From Medicago truncatula (taxonomy: Eukaryota; Streptophyta; Magnoliopsida; Fabales; Fabaceae), in NCBI RefSeq assembly GCF_003473485.1, contig NC_053042.1, positions 18,000,501 to 18,064,500 on the forward strand: a stretch of DNA of 64,000 nucleotides. Reading direction: 5' to 3'. Numbering within the stretch: position 1 is the first letter of the stretch; every line of letters begins with the position of its first letter. The position numbers and the translations under genes were made by a program. Shown one piece after another: positions 32,471-43,234 of this stretch. Under the pieces are notes generated by a model. That model was not told the DNA's origin. It saw only the letters and a list, made by a program, of their open reading frames with translations, and did not search any database.

Positions 32471-35400
32471 TTAGAGCTTCTTCAGTTTTGCTTTCAAGTG
32501 TGGCTGAAGGGTAACTGCATTGGTAGACATGTCAACCTCGTAACAGAGATCCCCTTCAACTAGTCGGAAACATCTCTTGATCCCAGTAACCTGTATGGAA
32601 TGCATACAACTTTTTAAGTCTCGACATCACAAACAGAATAAGATGAATTGATCCATTTCAGACCATACTTTCTTCTTTAAGCATTGTAGTGAACATGGTA
32701 GCAACATGTTTCTTTGATTTTCTATCGAAGGCGTAGATGAAACAAAACAGTTTCGTAAGAGAGATCTCAAAATAACGACAAGAAAGTGTGATAGATAGGA
32801 GTTTCTATCCAAGTTTATGTTAATATCACATCAAAATCTTCTGGCCAAAAAGAAGTAATAAAAATGAGGTATTACTTCACTTTGGATTTTTATACGTAAC
32901 TTAGTGGTTGAGGGATCAATGATTCATCAATTTTGGTAATGCTAAGCTAATCTTTACAAGAATATCAAAATATCTGAACTAACGTGATTACACGTTATTG
33001 TTACTCCCTAAATGTTTATATTCATGTTTTCCTCAAATTAAATTACAAGAAAACTAAAAATAGATTGAATGATTTAATCTACCAATTGTTTTAATAGCCT
33101 GTCTCTTCCTTTTATCTCTATAATGTTCAACTACGACTCAGTATGCTGTAAGTATAGTCCTTGTAGATTGTGATAAAAAATATCTAGAAAGTCAGCCATT
33201 GTACCACTTTAACACAAGTTTTTGAAGTTATAGCAGTGAATTCCAGATCATCAATAAGCTGGAACTCTTGTTATCCTCTTCCAGAATCCAAAGCCTTACG
33301 TTATTGCCTAGTTCTGTGTTTAACAACTACTACTCCTGGACTCAAAACTAAGGCTTTGTTTGCGAGTTTGGAGGGGAAGGGAGGGGAGGGTTCAGAAAAA
33401 AAGGAAGGAGTAAGTGGAAGAAATAGAGGACATTGGGAGGAGAGGCTTTGGGGGGCTTATTTTTCTTCAAAATATAAAACCCTCCTCATTTGGGGGAACT
33501 AAAAAATTCTATTGGAGGAGGGTTTTGGGGGGTTTATATGAATGAATTCTTCAAATTTAATATACTCCCTCTGGTCCTATTTATAAGAGAAAGTTAGGTC
33601 AACAAAAGTTAAATGTATTTGGACTGAATTTTTAACTAGATACATCAACTTTTGTTGACCCAAGTTTCTCTTATAAATAGGACCGGAGGGAGTATGTTGT
33701 TATAACATTCTTAAAATTAAAAAATATATTAATCATCCGCATTAATTTATCACTCTCTAAGAAAACACTCTTTAAAAAAATGTGAAAGATTTCTCTATTT
33801 TTCCCTATATTTCTATCCTCGCAAAGCCTTTCCTTCCCCTCCCCTCCAAACTCCCAAAGAAAGTCTAAGAAAAGAAGTAGTCATTTTTGGTGGACCAAAA
33901 TATAACTAACCTCACCCTATTCAATGATATTATTCTCAAAATACCCCTTCAATGAAACAAGTTTCCATGAAAAATTAAATGAAAAGAAAGTATAGTTTGG
34001 AAAATGCAATTATCTTTTTACAACATCAAGAAAATTAAATGAAATTAATCACTTTTCTTAATCTGTGTAATTAGTTATTTTTACTAATAATTGAGTCTGG
34101 AGGGTGCGTTGATCTAGTCTTAACTTAATTAGTTCCAACCAGACTGCACAAACGAAAAATCAAAGGATAGGCAAAGCAAGGCCAAATAAAACATATCTAC
34201 CTGCATGAAATTAACCTAAAGGAAGCCATTCAGTTACTATGATATGAGCATGACACATGAGACATTGATATGGATGCATTTGGGAAAGACTATCATGTTA
34301 AATCACCTTGGAAGCATTCCCCACCAGTTCACTCTGAAGCTGTATCACTTTCTCTTCAATGCTATATGTCCCTTTCTAGAATTTGATAGCAGAAAATGTC
34401 AGGAGCTAACAATGGCAGCCGAAGGAAATCACAAAAAGAAAAACAGAAAGTAATACCATGCCGTTTGGACCTAGAACCGATTAAGTAAGCAAGATTTTAA
34501 TGTCAAAACTCAACTAATTCTTAGAATTTGGGTTGGGCCTAACTCAACCTTACAAAATCAGCTTGTAAGGTGAGGGTTGCCTAAGCTTTATAAACACTAC
34601 ACGTCATATCTCTAGGCAATGTGGGATTAAATTCACCCCTGTACACCAGACACAATGAATCTGTTGGAGGCTTGAATGAAGACAAACCCAAATGCCGCAA
34701 TAGGCGGCTAGAGGTGGAATTTCCAAAACACCCCGTTATGCCCGGGCCCAATGAGCCTGAAGCGAGGAGTGACGCGGGAATCCCAACATCGGGTCTAGGA
34801 TATACTTATATACATTGATACCATCTTAGGATATCGATTGACTCTAACTCAACCCTACAAAACTAGCTTATAAGGTGAGGACTACCCCACTTATAAACAT
34901 ATTGTTATATCGTGTCTCATCCAATGTGGGACTCTTAACACGCACAAGACTAGACATCTAGAGCATGAACCAAGTGGTGGATAGCAAAAACCTGATAGCA
35001 AGTGGCCCAACGGATCATGGATTGGCTCTGATACCAAATTTGAATGTGGGTTTGGCCTAACTCAACCTTATAAAACCGACAAGGTGAGGGCTGCCCAATC
35101 CTTTTAAACACTACACAAGCCGTATCTCTAGGCAATGTGAGAACACAATGAAGGGGTTGGAGTTTGCAATAAAAGCAACCCGAATGCCGCACATCGGTGG
35201 CTGGGGGGGGCTACAATACAACCCAAATGCCGCACATTGGTGGCTAGGGGAGGACCACAGTAAAGGAAAAATTACGAACATTAATCACCAATAATATAAA
35301 ACCATGGCCACCCCATAATTTTGTTTGATGAAAAAGCCAACCCAGATTTTGGAATAACATATCCTAATATGGAAACATGAACAAGAAATAAGTAATCCAT

Positions 35401-36184
35401 TGCATAACTTATACAGCAAAGATATTATTAATATTGATGGAAGAGATGCAATTGCAATTGAAATGTTCTTTTGCAAATGAAGGAAGAGATAAACTCTTCT
35501 TCTGGGATTGGTGCTTATTTGTAGTAAATAGAACATGTGTTTGTTACATGGCTTGACAAGTAAGGAATTGGGCTTAGTACAAAAAGCAACTAAATCAACT
35601 TGAACCTTCAAATCCACCATTTCTAGGATAAGGAACATAGATACACACACAAATTTGAAGCCAATTAGTCAAACAGTGTTTATCCTTGAAACAAAACAAA
35701 ACAAAAATTGAAAACAAGTAGTACCTGAACTTCAACAAGACCATTACTTTGAGCAATAACAACTTCAATGATCCCATCAGGTTTAGGACGCCAATAACCA
35801 CTCTCAGCATGCATAGGCTCACCAGAACTAAGTTTCCATGTCTTCTGAGTGTACCCTATCACAGGCTACACCCACCCACCCACCCATTTCACACAATCAA
35901 TACACAACAACAAAGTTAACAAGAATCAAAACCAACCCATTAATAAAAATGAATACTTTGAGAGACCCAAATGAAAATTATGAAGAAAGAGAGAGAAAAG
36001 CAGCAACCTTGTTGGGTGGATGGTAGAAGTGAAGTTCTTCACCATAGGAGAAGGAGTTGATGGTGGGGTAGCCACCTTCTCCTTGGCCTCTCCATGTTCC
36101 GAGAAGGTATGAGAGTGGTGCCACTGCCGGGTGACATACCGGCGGCGAAGATCCCGGTGCCGGAGAGTCATTGTTTGTATCCAT
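32471..36184 (-). CDS. Nitrobindin-like heme-binding protein (THAP4/UPF0678 type)
   Basis: Four exons: 36184-36008 (1-59), 35865-35725 (60-106), 34375-34307 (107-129), 32590-32471 (130-168); all introns are phase 0 with GT-AG. The 168-residue product matches the one-domain plant nitrobindin family (Arabidopsis At1g79260, about 166 residues, from memory), a ten-stranded beta-barrel that binds ferric heme and interacts with nitric oxide. Signatures: VAPLSYLLGTWRGQGEGGYP (21-40), YTQKTWK (64-70), PMHAESGYWRPKPDG (77-91), IEVVIAQSNGLVEVQ (92-106). The His in MHAESG and the distal LQPHLKAKL (158-166) carry conserved histidines. No targeting peptide is evident; probably cytosolic. Exons 3 and 4 are only 69 and 120 bp and lie far away because introns 2 and 3 have swollen with repeats. 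Confidence 0.93.
33352..33865. mobile_element. Tourist-like (PIF/Harbinger) MITE, interrupted
   Basis: 514 bp bounded by TAA duplications (33349-33351 and 33866-33868). The inverted ends are GGCTTTGTTTGCGAGTTTGG and, read inward from the right, GACTTTCTTTGGGAGTTTGG, both continuing into GGAGGGGA-rich sequence. A 3-bp TAA/TTA duplication plus a TTTG-rich end is the PIF/Harbinger hallmark. Confidence 0.75.
33565..33692. mobile_element. Stowaway (Tc1/mariner-type) MITE
   Basis: 128 bp flanked by TA (33563-33564, 33693-33694). The ends are CTCCCTCTGGTCCTATTTAT and the inverse ATAAATAGGACCGGAGGGAG, the canonical Stowaway terminus. It forms one long hairpin (AACTTTTGTTGACC/GGTCAACAAAAGTT arms continue inward). 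It sits inside the Tourist-like element. Confidence 0.92.
34520..35265 (-). mobile_element. TRIM-like LTR repeat cluster
   Basis: Three partial copies of one repeat (about 34520-34740, 34845-34950 and 35041-35260) share CCTAACTCAACCTTA, AAGGTGAGG, TCTAGGCAATGTG and CAAATGCCGCA words. At 35022-35036 the minus strand reads TGGTATCAGAGCCAA, a perfect initiator-Met primer-binding site, four bases from an LTR-like end (CCCACATTCA). There is no coding capacity, so this resembles a terminal-repeat retrotransposon in miniature, rearranged. Related pieces are at 53235-53430 and 58786-58950. It lies in intron 2 of the nitrobindin gene. Confidence 0.7.
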
Positions 36185-37328
36185 TTGTTTGTTTTTTTTG
36201 GTTTTTCTATGGAAAATGTGTAGTCAGTGTAAATAACAATGTATGTTGATTTTTTTTTTTCTTTCAAAAAAAACTATGGAGACAACTATAAATATATAAA
36301 GAAAAATAGGTATTGAATATTGAAATAAAAATCAAAATAATAAAGAGAGAAAATATAAATATCAACAAATGTTTAATAAATAATGTCATATCACAAAGGT
36401 TACATCATTAAAAAAATATCCTAAGGGTTAAAATTTAGAAATAAAAATTAAATTGAAGATAAAAAATTTGATTTTAAAAATATGAGATCAAAACTTCATT
36501 TTTTTCAATAAGAAAACCAAAAATACATATAAGCTCAAAAGAATCAATATACATAATTACAAAATGAAAAATATGGATACAAACAATGACATTCAATCAA
36601 TTCACATCTATTTCGTCGTCTTTAAAGAACTAGTCAGTCACATTAAATGAAGAAGAAGCCTTGTCATTTTGATAGTTTTAAATATAATATCAGTGGTCTG
36701 AGTCATTCGTTTGTACGTAAAAATTCTGACACCTTCATCAATCTAAGTAATTCGGTTTGATTTTTCACTGGACATCATGAAGCTAACCTGGCTTTTCAAT
36801 TAGTTGGAATTGAACTTGTTGTAGATAGTCTCTCCACAGTTTGGCTTGATGCTTAGAGGATAAAGATTAAAGAACTATATATGTGCTACAAGATTCACAT
36901 GATTTTGAATTTGATGTTGCACAATAATATAAATCAACTACTTTCTACATACACAATTTGTCATTCTCTAAGCATCAAGTTTAATTGTCATTAACAATCA
37001 TATCTACAACAAGTTCAAATGCTTGCAACTACTTGACAGGGCAGATTAATTTTACAATACTCGATGGAAAATCATATTAATTTTTTTTTGAAAAAGAAAA
37101 TCATATTAAATTACAGGGTTAGTTTTGCAGAATAACTTTTCCAGAAAGAGACAATTAGTTTTGCAGAATAACTTTTCCATACGAGAATTCTGTCATAAAT
37201 TACCTACAAAATTTATTTTCTTAAAATAATCTTAGCTTAATTCAAATACGCAATATGTCTTTAGCATGACCGGGAAAACAAAATGTGATGATTCAGTACA
37301 AATATCTTATATAAAACAAAACATGTAA
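36185..37328. other. Intergenic region with an imperfect fold-back
   Basis: 5' flank of the nitrobindin gene, then AT-rich DNA with a roughly 210-bp inverted repeat (36808-37020). A small direct duplication (GTTTTGCAGAATAACTTTTC) occurs at about 37122 and 37152. No gene recognised. Confidence 0.55.
36808..37020. repeat. Imperfect inverted repeat (fold-back)
   Basis: The left arm carries TTGAACTTGTTGTAGATA and CTTGATGCTTAGAG. The right arm carries the inverses CTCTAAGCATCAAG (36966-36979) and TATCTACAACAAGTTCAA (37001-37018). The arms are about 50 bp with a central mismatch zone, the loop about 105 bp. Could be a MITE relic or a hairpin RNA precursor. Confidence 0.6.
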
Positions 37329-38556
37329 TCAAACACAACAATTGATCTTGACTTGATCCAACAACATCATCTTTGAGATGGACTTGAGCTCCTTCTCAAA
37401 GTGGTTTACATTAGCTTTTGTTCGCCCTACTGTATTATCTCTCTAGTTATAGAGAATTGCTTCCGCTTCTCCAATGCTATGCAATATCAGTGTATTACCA
37501 TCCTCAGAAAGAAACAACGGCACCAAGTTAAAATCATACTCCATTTCATAACCATCATAGCTATAATCAATTTGAAGATCGTTATAACTAATTATAAGGA
37601 ATGGTGTCCAAGAATCTTCAACCCCAAATTTCTTCATGTGCCATATAACCAAATCGATTTCCTTGTAACAATAAGAAAAACAAAGACAGTCCCCCAACAC
37701 ACCAAAAGTTGGTTCTATGGTTGGCACCTCGTCAAAATCACGAGGCAATAAGTACTAATTGTATGTCTCAGTCCTCAAATCAAGCGAAACAATACCAAAT
37801 TGTTCAACACCAATATCTTCCAGATTTTCAAAATCATAATGTAATACATTTTGAATAGCCAACCAGTTAAGAGTGCTTTTGAAATACACATTCATGTCCA
37901 AATCAAGAGGAACAACCGGGAAACTTTGAATATCTCTCCAAACGTTATCACCCAAACTTAAAAATTCTCACATTGCTACTCCTTTGACATGGATTGTAAC
38001 GTGAAGCCACTACCTTATAAATGTCGGTGGAAGTATCACAACCAAAGTTGAATTGGTAATAGGCATGAAACCTAGAATAGCCGAATAAATCTTCTTGAAA
38101 ATAACCAAATTTTGGAGTTATTTCTTTTGTGGCTGGGTTCCATAAACGGAGCCAGTACTCTTGATAATCGTAAAAAGAATAACTTCCACCTTCCAAACAT
38201 ATCAATCCATTGCAAGGACCAATTATAAGATAGTAAGGTTGGACGGAAAGAGTGAACGATGGGTTTTGGACTAAACTGTGTAGGGAGTATGGAACGACGC
38301 TGAAATCTTTGTTATATTCATCGTCACTGCCATTGGAGGAGTCACCTTTGATTGTTGTGGTGTGATTGGTGATTAGTAAGAAATGTGGATTTCGTAATGC
38401 TGATCTCTTGAGATGCAATTTCACAAAGGCGGGATCCGATATGAGAGTGTCACAAGACTTTCTAAGGAGCCTGAAACGTAGAACAGATTTCACAGAAGAT
38501 CTCGATGATGAGATCGTCGGAGAAGAACACCATTGTATGGAGTGATTGTAGTTCAA
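37329..38556 (-). pseudogene. F-box/kelch-type pseudogene
   Basis: The minus strand encodes a recognisable legume F-box associated-interaction protein: VKSVLRFRLLRKSCDTLISDPAFVKLHLKRS (end of F-box), PYYLIIGPCNGLICL, LRLWNPATKEI, FHAYYQFNFGCD, then WRDIQSFPVVPLDL and SLDLRTETYN. Disruptions: the F-box N-terminal helix is shifted out of frame near 38500; there is a one-base frameshift near 37965; stops lie at 37755-37757 and 37443-37445. Downstream of the last stop the frame continues open to 37329. Intact members act as SCF E3 substrate receptors; this copy lacks a usable F-box. Confidence 0.87.
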
Positions 38557-39016
38557 TTGAGTTGAAGTAAAAGGGAGTCAGAAAGTGTTTGTCAAATTTT
38601 GTTTTTTAAGTTCAAGCTAATTTCTTTTACATTTTTAAGCTATTTAATTATTATAATTATTATTATTTTCCATTCAATTTTTTTTTGACAAAACCATTCA
38701 AAAAATATTCAAAACCATTCAATTATTATTATTTTGGAAGAAAATTATTATTATTTTTAATATAGAAGTGTGTAACTATATATCTTATATGCTATTTTAC
38801 TTTAATTGTTTAATTTTTTCTGTCAAAAAAGTTAAAGTAAAATAACAAATTTCTATATGTTACTAATAATTAAATTGTTTAACAAAATAAATAATAGTTT
38901 CTCTAATAAAGAATAACAAAATAAATTAAGAATATGTTAACAAAATAAATAAACCAAGGGGACTGGACCACTTAACATAAAGACTATGCATCAATAATAC
39001 AAAACTCTTTTACATC

Positions 39017-39059
<43 letters not shown>

Positions 39060-39300
39060 TAACATTTTGGTAACAATCCATATTGCTAGAGGCAATCATG
39101 CCTTTGTATCGGTGATCACTCATCCAACCCCCTTAAAATGGGATAATTTACACCCATAGATGAGAATTTGCACGGGAATTTTTCAATTTGAGGATCCGTA
39201 GATGGCGAATTTCTTCACGTGAGGACGGGATAAGAGTGATGATGATTCCCTCGAGGATAGTGCGGGGATGGGAATGAAGATCATATGCTCCATCCCACGG
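38557..39300. other. Intergenic, with a poly(A) run
   Basis: AT-rich; includes an uninterrupted A-run of about 35 at roughly 39019-39053. No gene is supported. Confidence 0.6.
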
Positions 39301-39973
39301 TAGGGATGGCAAAAAAATCCACACCCGTGGATATCCGCGGATAAAATCTGCCATGGACACGGAGCGGATACCTTAATGGATATCCATAGATAAAATAAAT
39401 AAATTTTTTAACTACCTGCTGTGGATATCCATACCCGCTATTAAACCGATTAAATTACATAAATAACATCAATATCATTCAACTTCCTAGGAAAAAACTC
39501 TATGTATTGTATTGTGAGTATTATTAGTTATTATGCTCCTTTAAAAGGAAGTGAAAGTGAATGGAGCTTTGTTTTTGTTGAATATGATGAGCTTTACTTA
39601 TGTTTTTGTTAAATCAAATAACTTTATTTTTATTAAACGTCGGGGACTTTATTTCTGTTTTTGTTGGGTCAATGATCTTTGTTGTTATTGTAATGTATGT
39701 ATATTATGTTTTGCTAAAAAGAAAAGAAAATGCATGTGAATACTCTTTGTTTCTAAATTTTAGCTAAAAAAAAGTAAACAAATTTTTTATTTTATTTTTA
39801 TAAATGTTATCCATGAATATCTGTATAAACCCGCGGATACTTCAAAATCTGCGGATTACCCGCTAAACGGATGTCCGCGTTGATATGGATAGGGTATGGA
39901 TTTTATATTTATCTAACAGAGCGGACAAAGATATTACACTATCCGCATCCATGGATATCCATTTACATCCCTA
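39301..39973. mobile_element. hAT-type MITE, copy 1
   Basis: 673 bp. The left terminus TAGGGATGGCAAA matches inverse right terminus TACATCCCTA. Flanking 8-bp direct repeats TCCCACGG (39293-39300) and TCCCACAG (39974-39981) differ at one base, as expected for an old hAT insertion. Subterminal GGATATCC/ATCCGC words recur at both ends. A relative lies at 62868-63543. Confidence 0.82.
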
Positions 39974-40756
39974 TCCCACAGGGACCCGTCAAAAAAACAA
40001 CACTCATACATTTTATTTTTGTATATACAAATATTTGATATGTTATATTTATTTATCTTTTTACACAATATGTGTGAAAAATTCTTTTATATATAAGTAT
40101 TACAATAATGTCTTAATAATATTAAATAATTTTCATGAGCAAGTGCCTAACCTAACTGAAATGCTAGTTTTATATTATATTTGCTTCAATTATGTGTGAA
40201 TATTGCAAGTAAATTATCAGTAGAAGGAAAATGGATTTAATCTCAGCGAAAATAAGTTGTAAAACCCCTGAAACCTGAAGAACAACTGAAGCTCATTAGT
40301 ATTTATTTATTTACCTTCCATGTTTGTAGAAGTCAAAATAACTAATTTTTTTGAATGTAAAACCATGTTTACGTTATAAGATGATAGATCTTTCAAGTTC
40401 TTTGATCTTGTGATTTGAGATTACATTTACAAAATGAAATTAGTATAGTTTATGTTGATTTAGAGACACATATGATAGCCAACATTAGAGATAATTCAAT
40501 ATCTAATCTTAGAAAATAAGTCACATTCATTTATTCCTACATGCATTCTTCATCAGGGCTAGTACTATGAGATTGTCAAGTCGTTAAAAATAGTCAATAG
40601 ATAATCATTTAAAACTACAATCAATGCTAGCAATCAGAAAAAATAATATTCACACAAGTGATTATTAGGGAAAAAAAATACAAATAAACATAGATTAAAA
40701 CAAGTAAACCGTGGAAGAGGAACTTACTTTCAAAAAATAGGAACTAAGCTTTCAAT

Positions 40757-41150
40757 AAATGTCTTGAAAAAGTTTGTGTATCAGCTAATAACTCCCAAAA
40801 GTGATCCACTTTCTTAAAGTTTATTACGTTGACGAAGGAACTATAAATCCTTATTTGTGGGTTCTTTAACTACTTTAAAGAGCGTTAAGCATGTATGTTT
40901 GAGGTGTTTAAGCTATTAAATTAATTAATAAATGCATAAAATAAAGATAAAAATAAATGCCATGAAAAAGTTAGTGTTTCGGCTAATAGCTCCCAAAAGT
41001 GATTCACTTTCACAAAGTGATTATGTTGAGGAAGGAACTATATGCCCTTACTTCTGGGTACTTTAATTACTTCAAAGACAGTTAAGAATGTATGATTGAG
41101 GGGTTCGAGCTATTAAATTAATTAAGAAATGCATAACGTAAAGATAAAGA
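40757..41150. repeat. Two-unit tandem repeat, period about 197 bp
   Basis: Unit 1 starts AAATGTCTTGAAAAAGTTTG near 40757; unit 2 starts AAATGCCATGAAAAAGTTAG near 40954. Both continue through CAGCTAATA/GGCTAATAG, CTCCCAAAAGTGAT, GAAGGAACTATA and AGCTATTAAATTAATTAA. Similarity is about 80 percent by eye; non-coding. Confidence 0.8.
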
Positions 41151-41198
41151 TAGAAAAATGTAGATAAAAATGTTTAAAAGAATTTGTTTGATTTATTG

Positions 41199-41246
41199 TT
41201 ATATTGTAATATAAACTGAACGAAATCAGTTTATATTACAATATAA
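41199..41246. repeat. Perfect 21-bp inverted repeat with 6-base loop
   Basis: The left arm 41199-41219 is exactly complementary to the right arm 41226-41246; the loop is ACGAAA (41220-41225). The arms contain ATTGTAATATAAACTGA. It lies about 50 bp after the tandem repeat. Confidence 0.9.
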
Positions 41247-41654
41247 TCTTGTTTTTGTTATACCGATTATTTATTCTTGTTGTTAAAGCTTTTGCGAATT
41301 GACGACTCATAAAACAATCTTTTGATTTATTAAGTGCTTTGAAGAGAATTTTTAAATAACAGATCTAAAATAAATTCATTTGTGCTTGCTAGTTTTTCGG
41401 AATAGGGTTAGGTGTACAGTCACAACCCACTGTCGAATCTTAATGTTATTGTACAAGTTAACCGAGTGAGGAATCAATAGTTAATAGGTGTGATAGATAT
41501 CTTGCCTTTTTAAATAACAGGCGAGATCCGTTGAGAAGATAAATCAAGCTATGTTGTGTTGTGTCCATGTTTTGGCTGGACCTAAGTCAGCTCAAAATCA
41601 TCAACTTGATCCCTTTGCCCAAGGGATCTTGCCCGACCAACAATCTTCTTAGGT

Positions 41655-43225
41655 TTCTTCTTTCTATTGAATATATATTATTTGGTATATAGTCATTATA
41701 CTTTTGGCAATTAGGAAACAATAATTGTTCTAGTGAATTAACTAGTTCCTTATATGTATTGGAGATCACATGGGGAATTTGAAACAAGAAAATAATATAG
41801 GAAATGGTAAAGACAAAGATATATTTTGGATCATGAATGAAAAGATTGACTTGTTCAACCTCTTGGTGGATGTTATAAACAAGAGGTTGTGTGATGTCAA
41901 TGGGTCCCTTAGCAAACAAAATATAGAACGAATCATCCTTCCTCGACTCAATGCCAAAATCAAATTCCCTAAAAGTCGTTACTTTAACTGAATGAAGTGG
42001 TTTAGAAATCAAAATAACAAAATGTCAATGTTTATGTGTAAAAACTCTACTTTGGATGAGAAAGACTTTCACAACTAATGATGAAGTATGGAACAATTAC
42101 CTAAAGGTGAGTTAAGTTCATAAACTTTTAAATATATTAATTGGTAAAATTTTAGTATATTATAATATTTATAGTATTTTTTGTGGTGATAATATTCATA
42201 GTATATTAACAATGATTATTTTTAATCTCATCCAAGTCACAAACATCTTCGAGAAAAGAATATGATTGATTGTGAGTATTTAAAGATTGTTGTTAGAGGT
42301 GGAATCTCTAGCGGGAATAGTTCTATAACAATAGACCCTGTTGATACTGATGCAAGAACTTTTGAGTAAGAAAGTGAAAGTCTTGGAATGGAAGGATTTT
42401 CATATGACTACAGTAGTGATGCATTCATAGCACCATATACGAACCACCATATAAACCTGAAACCTCCATCACCTCACCATCCCATTCACCTTTAGATTCA
42501 CAGGTTGCCATAGAAAAACAAAATCGTAATAAATGAACAATATATCCAAGTATGAGGAAGATTTGGCGATATTGAGATCAACAATTTTGGCGATATTGAG
42601 ATCAACAATCAATAACATGTTATGGAAAACTTTCGGTTAGGATTGGGATTATTGTTGCGTATTTTGAAAAGATGTCTAACATGATGGAGAAAAGATAGAG
42701 AAAATAGAGATAGATATAATGAAGAGTAATATTTGAGATGTTATAAAATGATATTCCTAATTTGGATGTGAAAACTCATTTCGAGACGACTGAATTGTTG
42801 AATACGAATTCAAATAAGGACCTTTTCTTGAAGATATCACTGGAAGAACACTTGTCTTGGATAAACTTCAAGTTAGAGGATGATTAATATTTTGATCATC
42901 TATCATTAAACATATCATTTTGAACATCTTAATTTTGTTGAACTATAATTTTTGGCATGTGCAGCACTTCATAACATTCTTCGCAAATAATGTCGCTCGA
43001 ATGAATTTCCAATTGAACCTACTAATGGGTCCTCATCTTCATCTTCAACTTTGTCAATTCACGAAGTCAATAATTATGAAGCCAATGTTCAAACACAAGA
43101 GCAGTTACGAGAAGATGCTAATTTATGGTGAACTAGTATAGGTTTAGATATATTAAAAAAATACTACTTAGAGAACATGAACTTAGAATCACTTTGTTAT
43201 TATTCCATATGATTTATAACATAGG
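41655..43225 (+). pseudogene. Myb/SANT-like DNA-binding gene relic, palindrome left arm
   Basis: Plus-strand frames read DIFWIMNEKIDLFNLLVDVI, then GSLSKQNIERIILPRLNAK and MKWFRNQNNKMS, then (after an intron-like gap) HKHLREKNMIDCEYLKIVV, SLGMEGFSYDYSSDAFIAP and PPSPHHP. This matches the legume Myb/SANT-like (Myb_DNA-bind_3) family related to PIF/Harbinger ORF1 proteins. Stops (e.g. after SRYFN near 41989) and shifts interrupt it. The whole unit is repeated inverted at 43235-44765. Confidence 0.75.
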
Positions 43226-43234
43226 ATTTTAATA

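Larger units (their letters stand above)
32591..34306 (-). other. Intron 3 of nitrobindin gene with nested MITEs
   Basis: 1.7-kb intron (donor GTGATT at 34306, acceptor AG at 32591). Much of it is a Tourist-like MITE with a Stowaway inside. The remainder shows no recognisable features. Confidence 0.8.
39982..41654. other. Intergenic region with tandem repeat and hairpin
   Basis: Contains the 197-bp tandem duplication (40757-41150) and the perfect hairpin (41199-41246). No gene is supported. Confidence 0.55.

Noticed and set aside
33236-33502. 88-codon Gly/Glu-rich open frame
   Set aside because: Created by the GGAGGGGA-rich terminus of the Tourist-like MITE.
41587-42012. 141-codon minus-strand ORF
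   Set aside because: Antisense of the Myb/SANT relic; the plus strand carries the recognisable protein.
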